A stretch of DNA of 64,000 bases from M3007 sp964621185. GTDB lineage: Bacteria; Bacteroidota; Bacteroidia; Chitinophagales; Saprospiraceae. Location: contig CAZULM010000031.1 of the NCBI GenBank assembly GCA_964621185.1, positions 1 through 64,000 of the forward strand. Reading direction: 5' to 3'. Every line of letters starts with the position of its first letter. Positions within the stretch are counted from its first letter, which is position 1. Made by a program: the position numbers and the translations under genes. Positions 16,855-24,173 of this stretch are shown piece by piece. The notes under the pieces are model-generated. The model worked only from the letters and a program-made list of their open reading frames with translations. It was not told where the DNA came from and did no database searches.

Positions 16855-18501
16855 TCAAGGTTTGGTTACTGTAAACTCTTCTCGCAGCATTCGTTTCAGC
16901 ACTTTCCCCGTAAGCCCCCTTGGAATAGAATCAGGAGCTACCACACGAACACTTTTCAGTTGGGGGGTACATACGCCTGATTGGTTTGCCCATTCGAGGA
17001 TTTCCTCAGCACGGAGGGTTAGGTTAGGGAAAAGGGCAACCACGGCTACTGGAGCCTGCCCTAGATACTGGTCTGGAATGCCAAAAACTACAGCTTCAAG
17101 GATGTGAGAATGGGACAGAAGCTTCTCTTCAACCAATAAACTGTAAAATGTTCCGGAAGAGGTCTGTATCCTATCGACATATCTGTCAAGATGGTAAAAA
17201 TTTCCCAAAAAATCCCGCTCTACACAATCGCCCGTCCACCACCAATCGCCGAACATGGTGCCGGCCAATGTTTCTGGAGCATCCCAATAACCCTTGAAAA
17301 GCATGTTGCCCTTTACCAAAAGTCGGCCAGGTGTGCCAGGTGGAAGCTTTTTTCCCCGCTCGTCAGCGACTTTTACTGCAGGGCCGCCCCAAAAAGGCCG
17401 ACCAATACAACGTTTGGCTGCTTGACGGTAGAAAGGCAAAACTATGCGCCTTAAAGCGCCTGAACCCACCTCCGAGGCGCCAATCACATCGATGAAAACT
17501 GCCCCGACCACTTTTTTGCCAAAAACTTTGAGGAAGGCCCCAGCATTGCAAAATGCCTTTATATGGACACCATGAGAAGCATCCGCTGTTGAAATCCAAA
17601 CCTTGACGGACCCGAGATTATAGTTGGCCAAGTTTTTTCCGAACATCCTTAAATATACATCCGGGAATGCGAAAAATATGTTTATCTGCTCTGCCTCAAC
17701 CTTTTCAAAAATCTGATCGGTATCGTTTGGCGACAAAACCCAAACACGCATGTCAGACAACATAGACGTGAAAAAGCCAACGTAATAAACCAGGTGATTG
17801 TAGTGGCCAGCAACGGCAATTTTGTTCTTTAGACCTATGGGCTCACTTTTGTAATGCCCTTTGATCGCTTCAACAATACCCCCAGAACTGCACATCACTC
17901 CTTTTGGAAACCCTGTAGTTCCCGATGTGTGCGCAATCAGCGCAATGGAGTCTCTTGAAAGGTCAACCGGCTGCAATTGGTCTGGTTGGGCTGCCAAGGA
18001 TTTGTTTATGTCTATGCAGTTGGCTCCAAATTCTACAGGCGAATCGGGAAACAACCAGATATAATTTTCTTTAAATGTCTTGAGGTCGAGTTTGTTTTGA
18101 TTTACAATGTTTTCGTCTGTGAAGACAAATTTTGCCCCCACATAATTCAGATAATATCGAATGTTTTCAACGCTCATCCCAGGGTTGATGGGCACAGCGA
18201 TGCCACCCGATTTGATAACAGCAAGTGCCAGGAAAAAATAATCGAGGTTGTTCGTTTTATAAATGGCAACACGGTCATCCTTTTTTAGGCCATTCTCAAT
18301 CAATAGATTGCCTAATTTGTTTACAAACTTCTGCCAATGAAGCAAGTTAAGGGGAGCTTCGTTTAGGAAATGGTACGGCAGTGGTGTTGTTGGGTAGAAC
18401 AATACCGACTCTGGGTGAAGGTGCGCGGCTTTGTCCAAGGCATTGGCACAAGTGATCGAATTGTCGAAAATTAAGCGCAACCTGTTTAGTATCCTGGTCA
18501 T
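16855..18501 (-). CDS. AMP-forming acyl-CoA synthetase/ligase
   Basis: 548 residues of the ANL (adenylate-forming) family. Core motifs are in order: A3 AHTSGTTGFPKGVM, a GASEVGSGALR A5-like region, A7 WWWTGDCVERD, A8 LDRYVDRIQTSSGTFY, and A10 PRGLTGKVLKR with the catalytic Lys. The length fits acyl- or aryl-CoA ligases (500-560) rather than NRPS modules; no carrier domain is fused. It converges on the aminotransferase gene with a 25-base gap. A pathway combining carboxylate activation and transamination is conceivable, but no reductase or thioesterase is present. Confidence 0.87.
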   Translation of the reverse strand: MTRILNRLRLIFDNSITCANALDKAAHLHPESVLFYPTTPLPYHFLNEAPLNLLHWQKFVNKLGNLLIENGLKKDDRVAIYKTNNLDYFFLALAVIKSGGIAVPINPGMSVENIRYYLNYVGAKFVFTDENIVNQNKLDLKTFKENYIWLFPDSPVEFGANCIDINKSLAAQPDQLQPVDLSRDSIALIAHTSGTTGFPKGVMCSSGGIVEAIKGHYKSEPIGLKNKIAVAGHYNHLVYYVGFFTSMLSDMRVWVLSPNDTDQIFEKVEAEQINIFFAFPDVYLRMFGKNLANYNLGSVKVWISTADASHGVHIKAFCNAGAFLKVFGKKVVGAVFIDVIGASEVGSGALRRIVLPFYRQAAKRCIGRPFWGGPAVKVADERGKKLPPGTPGRLLVKGNMLFKGYWDAPETLAGTMFGDWWWTGDCVERDFLGNFYHLDRYVDRIQTSSGTFYSLLVEEKLLSHSHILEAVVFGIPDQYLGQAPVAVVALFPNLTLRAEEILEWANQSGVCTPQLKSVRVVAPDSIPRGLTGKVLKRMLREEFTVTKP

Positions 18502-18606
18502 ATACTGTGATTAAAGTGATTTGTATGATTTGAGTGATTAAAAACATCTGATTTTCAAATGATTATGCGATCGAGATTTTCACAACCACTTTGCGTTGAC
18601 TATAAA
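18501..18606 (+). repeat. 106-bp dispersed repeat, copy 1
   Basis: Begins TATACTGTGATTAAAGTGAT and ends TTGCGTTGACTATAAA. It recurs at 59597-59702 in the same orientation with only two mismatches over 106 bases. It abuts the start codon of the AMP ligase. The first 12 bases are shared with the 104-bp elements flanking the RND pump gene, which suggests one extended repeat family. Confidence 0.9.
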
Positions 18607-18871
18607 TTGAAAAAATGCTTGGTTGTTTTTTCGGCAGCCTTGGCCAATTTGGTACGGGAGCTTTAGCAAAAAGACAATACTATATTTACATTTTCATCCG
18701 CACGTCCGCCCTTTCCAAAATTTATCAAAAGTACACCATTACGGTTGCCAAATTTTACAAACCTCTCCAAAAATAACAAAAGAATTAATCTCTGACTCGT
18801 TTCAAAAACATTGAAAAATAACTAAAACCCGTAATATTGGCCTCGTAAACAATCTAAAACTTTCCATCAAC
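18607..18871. other. AT-rich intergenic region before the esterase gene
   Basis: About 265 bases between the dispersed repeat and the esterase start. No open frame with coding character, hairpin or further repeat was recognised. It presumably holds the promoters for the divergent ligase and esterase genes, but no convincing TAnnTTTG-type -7 element with proper spacing was identified. Confidence 0.5.
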
Positions 18872-19639
18872 ATGAAGCACCTCTCCCTATTCCTCGCCCT
18901 GTTCTGCCTCCTAACCAGTTCCTACGCCCAAGTCCTCCCCACACGCTTCAACTACGCAAAATTCGGCAACCGCAAGGGCGATACCCTGCAATACCGGCTC
19001 CTGATCCCCGACCACGCCCAGCACCAGCGCTTCCCGTTGGTGCTGTTCCTGCACGGCGTGGGCGAGCGCGGCACCGACAACGAGGCACAACTCTTATGGG
19101 GCGTCATGAGCTTTGCCACCGACCAGGCTATGACTGCTTACCCATCCATCGTGGTGGCCCCGCAATGCCCGCCCGACCAGTATTGGGCCAATTTCGGGGA
19201 AAACGAAAAAACCAACGACCTGAAGCTCCTGCCAAAGCCCACGAAGCCGATGGAACTCTTGCTGGGGCTCATCGAGCAGCTCGTGCAGGATTATCCCATC
19301 GATACCAACCGAATCTATATCACGGGCCTCTCTATGGGCGGCTTTGGCACCTTCGATGCCTTGGAACGCTGTCCAAACCTGTTCGCAGCTGCGGTGCCAG
19401 TTTGTGGCGGGGGCGACAACTCGAAAGCAGCCTCCATCGCCCATGTGCCGATCTGGGTGTTTCACGGCGCCGACGACGGCACTGTTGACCCTGGGTATTC
19501 CGCCGGCATGGTGGCAGCCTTGATGAACGCCGGCGCGCGCCCCGGTTTTACCCTGTACCCATCGGTAGGCCATTTCTCCTGGCTGGCCGCCTATTCCGAT
19601 CCATTGATGATGGCTTGGTTGTTTCGGCAGCATAAGTGA
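18872..19639 (+). CDS. Exported alpha/beta-hydrolase (PHB-depolymerase/esterase-like)
   Basis: 255 residues with a signal peptide (MKHLSLFLALFCLLTSSYAQ). The alpha/beta-hydrolase core has the oxyanion HG (LFLHGVGERG), nucleophile elbow GLSMGGFG, acid region FHGADDGTVD and a final His in SVGHFSWL. This matches the single-domain exported esterases related to prolyl-oligopeptidase-like and PHB-depolymerase-like hydrolases. It probably acts in the periplasm on an ester or polysaccharide-linked acyl group. The stop overlaps the GTG of the following antitoxin remnant. Confidence 0.87.
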   Translation: MKHLSLFLALFCLLTSSYAQVLPTRFNYAKFGNRKGDTLQYRLLIPDHAQHQRFPLVLFLHGVGERGTDNEAQLLWGVMSFATDQAMTAYPSIVVAPQCPPDQYWANFGENEKTNDLKLLPKPTKPMELLLGLIEQLVQDYPIDTNRIYITGLSMGGFGTFDALERCPNLFAAAVPVCGGGDNSKAASIAHVPIWVFHGADDGTVDPGYSAGMVAALMNAGARPGFTLYPSVGHFSWLAAYSDPLMMAWLFRQHK

Positions 19640-19800
19640 TATTTTGGGACACGGTTATGGAAAAGATCGACTGGGAAAAACAAAAAAAAGCCGTCATAAA
19701 AAGAGTTTTTGAAAGGGGCAATGAAATGGAAAAGGCAGAGATTAAAAGATTTTATGGCAAAGAAATCGTTGAAAATACAATATATCCGCATGGCTTCTGA
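19636..19800 (+). pseudogene. Truncated antitoxin remnant (DUF6922 type)
   Basis: From GTG 19636 it reads VIFWDTVMEKIDWEKQ..., then VFERGNEMEKAEIKRFYG and ends at residue 54. The FWD-x(5)-IDW and RVFERGNE-x(n)-IKRFYGKE pattern is that of the DUF6922 family, small antitoxin-like partners of AbiEii toxins in Bacteroidota, which run to about 90-100 residues. Both the start (before FWD) and the C-terminal half are missing. It overlaps the next remnant by 11 bases in another frame, consistent with a deletion joining the two genes. Confidence 0.7.
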
Positions 19801-20080
19801 AGCTGAAATCATTGCCATGAAAATAGATGTCATCAGCAGAGGAGGCCGGAAAAAGGATTTTTGGGACATCCATGAGTTAATGGATGACTATCCTGTGGTC
19901 GAAATGCTGGCATTTCATGAGAGGCGATACCCATTTAATCATGACCGTGCGACCATTTTGGCTGGTTTTACAAGATTTGAAATAGCTGACGGAGATTTTG
20001 ACCCGATCTGTTTTAGGGCCAAGCATTGGGAACTAATCAAGCTCGACATGCTCGACTTGGTGAAGAATCACCGCTATTGA
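19790..20080 (+). pseudogene. C-terminal remnant of an AbiEii-type nucleotidyltransferase toxin
   Basis: 97 codons starting MASEAEIIAMKIDV. The succession AMKIDVISRGGRKKDFWDIHEL and the later MLAFHERRYP match the C-terminal part of AbiEii/AbiGii toxins (typically about 200-260 residues). The N-terminal nucleotidyltransferase catalytic part with its G-S and D-x-D motifs is absent, so the toxin must be inactive. The 3' end overlaps the convergent gene at 20037. Confidence 0.72.
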
Positions 20081-20639
20081 CCGCTATCCGTATCAAACGC
20101 CGGCACTTATACCACAATATCTGCGCAACCCCCGTCAAACAATCCCGCCGCGGCCCAGAAAAGATGAAAGTCTGCTTGTGGTTGACAACATCGGAATGCA
20201 CCATCCTGCATTTCGGCGTGGCGCCGTACAGCGCTGCCAATCGGGCTGAATTGGTACCGAAGATCAGCTGCGGGGTGCCGAATGCCCACAATGCATAGCC
20301 GACGCAGCACCAGACGAAAAAGTTCAACCAGGTCTTCTTGTGAAAGGCAGGGTCCATCCAAAAACAGCAGATCTCGGTGTGCGATTCTGATTGACGCACG
20401 TGGTTGTACAACCCCGGCCTGGCTTCGTTCCCGGCAAAAACCTCGAGCGTGCGCAGCCGCGCGCCTGTGCCCAGCACGAAGCCGCCCACTATATGGCCTT
20501 TCCAGTAAACGGCGAATACCTGGTTGGATGTGTAATATTCGGACGGCACCACAAAACCTGAACAACGGGAATAGTTGGCGGCAAAGGCGCTCAATTGGGT
20601 TTCGGCGTTGATTTTTCTGAATGCTGGGAAGTTCATCAT
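20037..20639 (-). CDS. Uncharacterised GNAT-like protein
   Basis: 200 residues with no signal peptide. Features are an N-terminal FRKINAETQLSAFAANY, a beta-hairpin region VFAVYWKGHIVGGFVLG, CCFWMDPAFHKK, and a short hydrophobic helix FFVWCCVGYALWAFG. The hairpin followed by a helical segment is loosely GNAT-like, but the acetyl-CoA P-loop (Q/RxxGxG/A) is not evident. The tail is basic. It reads through the 3' end of the toxin remnant, so its own last residues may have been created by that rearrangement. Confidence 0.55.
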   Translation of the reverse strand: MMNFPAFRKINAETQLSAFAANYSRCSGFVVPSEYYTSNQVFAVYWKGHIVGGFVLGTGARLRTLEVFAGNEARPGLYNHVRQSESHTEICCFWMDPAFHKKTWLNFFVWCCVGYALWAFGTPQLIFGTNSARLAALYGATPKCRMVHSDVVNHKQTFIFSGPRRDCLTGVAQILWYKCRRLIRIAVNSGDSSPSRACRA

Positions 20640-20646
20640 GGCAATT

Positions 20647-20750
20647 TATACTGTGATTCGCCTGATTTTTGTGATTGACAATGTTTGATTCAACTGATTT
20701 TGAATTGATTACAAACATCGGGATGCGCAAAATCTGGCGGCGTGAGGAAT
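20647..20750 (+). repeat. 104-bp repeat upstream of RND gene (left copy)
   Basis: Starts TATACTGTGATTCGCCTGAT and ends CTGGCGGCGTGAGGAAT. Its reverse complement is found at 24017-24120 with the same length and only scattered mismatches, so the two copies bracket the RND gene as inverted repeats. Its right end shares the GGCGGCGTGAGG motif with 50226-50239, and 61860-61873 carries the reverse complement. Confidence 0.88.
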
Positions 20751-20894
20751 GGTTTGTATGTGTTTTTGATCTTATTGACTGTACAAAGGTGCGGGAGAGG
20801 CCTTGTCCAAAAATCCACATGATGATGTGGTGCACGTACAGGCAACAGTTGGGTGCGACAACTTCCGACAACTGTGTACCTTCGCCCCCGTTGT

Positions 20895-23800
20895 ATGAAC
20901 CTTACCGCACTCTCCATCCGCCGCCCTTCCCTGATCATCGTGGTCTTCGCCGTGCTGACCTTTATGGGCGTGGCGAGCTATTTCAGCTTGCCCATCGAGT
21001 TGGTGCCGAAATTCAGCCCCCCGGTGGTCACCATCATCACCATATACCCGGGCGCTTCGCCGGGCGAGGTGGAGAACACGGTGAGCAAGCCCATCGAAGA
21101 CGCCATTTCTTCACTGGAGGGCATCGACCAGATACAAGTGGGCAGCCAGGAAAACTCTTCCTTCATCGCGGTAGAGTTCGACCAATCGGTCGATCTGGAC
21201 AAGGCCGTGCAGGAGATGCAGCGGAAGATCAACCAGTTGCAAGCCCTGCTACCCAAGGAGGTGCGGCCCCCGATCATCAACAAGTTCGCCCTCGACGAGC
21301 TGCCCATCCTGAAGCTCGCCGTTTCGGCCAACGTGACCGGCACCGCCTTTTTCGACTTGATAAAAAACCGCGCCCTGCCCGAAATATCGCAGGTGAAGGG
21401 CGTGGCCCAGGTGAGCATCCTCGGCGGGGAAGAGCGGGAGATCAAGATCAATATTTCCAGCACGCGGTTGGAGCAGTACGGCTTGTCGCTTTTGCAGGTG
21501 ACGCAAATGGTACAGAGCGCCAACCTTGACTTCCCGACGGGCAAAGTGACCGGTGAGGCTGGCCAAAAGCGCATCCGCCTGGCGGGCAAGTTCCTCGATA
21601 TCAATGACATCCGCAACCTGGTGGTGGGGAAAAGCCGGTTCGGCGCCTCTATTTTCCTCAAAGACATCGCTGAAATACAGGACGGCATCAAAGACCCGGA
21701 AGTGGTATGCCGCTACGACGGCGTGCCTGCCGTGGGCATCACCATCCGCAAGCAGGGCGATGCCAATGCGGTGGAAATGTCGAAGCTGGTGCTGGAAAAG
21801 CTGGCAGCCCTACAAGGGGTGTATGCCGCCCAGGGCCTCAAGTTCGAAGTGGTGGCCAACAGCAGCGTGTTTACCAAAAAAGCAACTTATGCGGTGCTGG
21901 AAGACCTGGGCATGGCCATCATACTCGTAGCCCTGGTGATGCTCTTGTTCCTGCACAGCATCCGCAACGCGACCATCGTGCTGGTGTCCATACCCACCTC
22001 CGTCATCACCACCTTCGTGATGATGAAGGTGTTTGGCTATTCCCTCAACCTTATGTCGCTGCTCGGCCTTTCGCTGGCCATCGGCATCCTCGTCGATGAT
22101 GCCATCGTGGTCATAGAGAACATTTACCGGCACTTAGAAATGGGCAAAAACCGGGTGCAGGCCAGCTACGACGGGCGCATCGAGATCGGCTATACCGCCA
22201 TCAGCATCACGCTCGTGGACGTAGTGGTGTTCCTGCCCATCATCCTCAGCACGGGCTTAGTGCCCGACCTTCTGCGGCAGTTCTGCATGACCGTGCTGAC
22301 CTCCACACTGGTATCGCTGCTTGTTTCCTTTACTTTGGTGCCTTGGCTGACTTCCCGTTTCGGCAAGCTCCACCGCTTTGAGGGGCGCAACTTGGGCGGG
22401 CGCATCGTGCTGGGCTTTGAACGGTTCCTGGACTGGGTTTCCGACGGCTTCGTGCGTTTGCTCAAATTAGCCCTGAAAAACCGCCGCACCAAAATCATTA
22501 CCCTGCTGATCGCGCTGGGCATGTTCGCCAGTTCGTTTCTGTTGGTCAGCTCCGGCCTCATCGGCAACGCGTTTATGGAGGCTGGCGAGCGGGGCGAGTT
22601 CCTGATTGAAATTACCATGCCCCAGGATGCTTCCCTTGCGCAGACGGATGAAAAAGTAAAAATAGTAGAAAGCTGGCTGCGGCAACAGGAGCACGTGTTG
22701 CACACATTCGCTACCGTTGGGCAAACCAACAAGACCTTCAGCCAGAGCGCCCCCAATACAGCCGAGATACAGGTGTTCCTTACCCCTTATGGGCATGGCC
22801 GCTCCGAACTAACGCCCATTTTTGCCCGAAAAACAAAGGTGCAGCTCGAAGAGATCGTCACGGGCGCGCGCATCAAGACCAACCCGATCGACATCCTGGG
22901 CTTGTCGAACATGCCCATCGAAGTTATGATGAACGGCGCCGACTTAGACACCTTGCTGGCGCTCTCCACGCGGGTGCGCCGGGAGATGGAGGCCGTGCCA
23001 GGCTGTGTAGAGATCACCGCCTCGGTGGAGAGCGGCAACCCGGAGGTGCAGGTAGAGGTGAACCGCCAGCGCATGGCCGACTGCGGGCTCGCCATGGCAC
23101 AGGTAGGGCTTACTTTGCAAACGGCGTTCAGCGGCAATACCGACGCCAAATACCGCGACGGCGCCTACGAATACCCCATCCGCATCGCCCTCGATGCCTT
23201 CGACCGGCGCAGTGTGGACGATATCCGCAACTTGTCGTTCGTCAACCCGCTGGGCAGTACCGTTTTCCTCAAACAATTCGCCGAGGTGCGCGAAGGCTCC
23301 GCCCCAAGCCGGCTCGAGCGGCGCGACCGCATCACTTCCATCATGTTGAGCGCTCAGGTGATCGGGCGGCCCAACGGCACCGTGGGCCGAGAAATAAAGG
23401 CAAGGCTCGATGCCATGCCCCTGCCGCCCGGCGTGGAGATCAAGTACGGCGGCGACCTCAAGCGCCAGCAACAGGGCATCGGCACGCTCGGCTTTGCCTT
23501 GTGGACCTCCCTCTTGCTGGTCTATCTCATCATGGTAGCCTTGTACGACAACTGGGTCTATCCGATGGTGGTGCTGCTCTCCATACCCTTGTCGATCATC
23601 GGTGCGTTCCTCGCAATGGCTTTGGCGGGCGAGAACCTCACCGTGTTCACGGGCATGGGCTTGCTGATGCTGATCGGCCTTGTGGGGAAAAACGCCATTC
23701 TGGTGGTCGATTTTGCCAACCAGTTGCGCGAGCAGGGCAGTTCCTTGCGCGATGCCCTGCTGGAATCGACCAAGCTGCGCTTCCGTCCGGTGGTGATGAC

Positions 23801-24014
23801 CAACGTGGCGATGGTGATCGGCCTGCTGCCCATCGCCTATGCGCAAGGCTCCGGCGCCGACTGGAAAAACGGCCTTGCCTGGGCAATCATCGGCGGTCTC
23901 AGTTCCTCGATGTTGCTGTCTTTGATCGTGGTGCCGGTAGTGTATTGGATGTTCGACCGCGGCTTGGAACGGTTGGGGCTGGGGAAAAGGGAGAAGGTGG
24001 ATTTTGAGGAGTAG
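20895..24014 (+). CDS. RND-family efflux pump inner-membrane subunit
   Basis: 1039 residues, the usual length for AcrB/MexB-type (HAE1) permeases. The start at 20895 (MNLTALSIRRPSLIIVV) begins the canonical cytosolic N-terminus plus TM1. The TM4 proton-relay pair is visible in GILVDDAIVVIENIYR, and a C-terminal repeat of the fold has GLVGKNAILVVDFANQL. Such pumps export drugs, lipids or metabolites with a periplasmic adaptor and TolC-like channel. Neither partner nor a regulator is adjacent. The gene is boxed by 104-bp inverted repeats, suggesting it may have been gained or moved as a unit (inference). Confidence 0.95.
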   Translation: MNLTALSIRRPSLIIVVFAVLTFMGVASYFSLPIELVPKFSPPVVTIITIYPGASPGEVENTVSKPIEDAISSLEGIDQIQVGSQENSSFIAVEFDQSVDLDKAVQEMQRKINQLQALLPKEVRPPIINKFALDELPILKLAVSANVTGTAFFDLIKNRALPEISQVKGVAQVSILGGEEREIKINISSTRLEQYGLSLLQVTQMVQSANLDFPTGKVTGEAGQKRIRLAGKFLDINDIRNLVVGKSRFGASIFLKDIAEIQDGIKDPEVVCRYDGVPAVGITIRKQGDANAVEMSKLVLEKLAALQGVYAAQGLKFEVVANSSVFTKKATYAVLEDLGMAIILVALVMLLFLHSIRNATIVLVSIPTSVITTFVMMKVFGYSLNLMSLLGLSLAIGILVDDAIVVIENIYRHLEMGKNRVQASYDGRIEIGYTAISITLVDVVVFLPIILSTGLVPDLLRQFCMTVLTSTLVSLLVSFTLVPWLTSRFGKLHRFEGRNLGGRIVLGFERFLDWVSDGFVRLLKLALKNRRTKIITLLIALGMFASSFLLVSSGLIGNAFMEAGERGEFLIEITMPQDASLAQTDEKVKIVESWLRQQEHVLHTFATVGQTNKTFSQSAPNTAEIQVFLTPYGHGRSELTPIFARKTKVQLEEIVTGARIKTNPIDILGLSNMPIEVMMNGADLDTLLALSTRVRREMEAVPGCVEITASVESGNPEVQVEVNRQRMADCGLAMAQVGLTLQTAFSGNTDAKYRDGAYEYPIRIALDAFDRRSVDDIRNLSFVNPLGSTVFLKQFAEVREGSAPSRLERRDRITSIMLSAQVIGRPNGTVGREIKARLDAMPLPPGVEIKYGGDLKRQQQGIGTLGFALWTSLLLVYLIMVALYDNWVYPMVVLLSIPLSIIGAFLAMALAGENLTVFTGMGLLMLIGLVGKNAILVVDFANQLREQGSSLRDALLESTKLRFRPVVMTNVAMVIGLLPIAYAQGSGADWKNGLAWAIIGGLSSSMLLSLIVVPVVYWMFDRGLERLGLGKREKVDFEE

Positions 24015-24016
24015 TT

Positions 24017-24120
24017 ATACCTAACGCCGCTTGGTTTTGTGCATGCCGATCTTTGTAATCAATTGAACATCAGTTGAATCAATCATACTCAATCGCAAAA
24101 ATCAGGCGAATCATAGTATA
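24017..24120 (-). repeat. 104-bp repeat downstream of RND gene (right, inverted copy)
   Basis: Begins two bases after the RND stop and ends in TCATAGTATA. It is the reverse complement of the 20647-20750 element, with around a dozen or so differences by eye. Together they form large terminal inverted repeats around a single gene. Confidence 0.88.
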
Positions 24121-24173
24121 ACGGGTTTGGAAGGCGCGTTTGTGGCTTTACCCTTCTTGTTGTTTTGCCCTTT

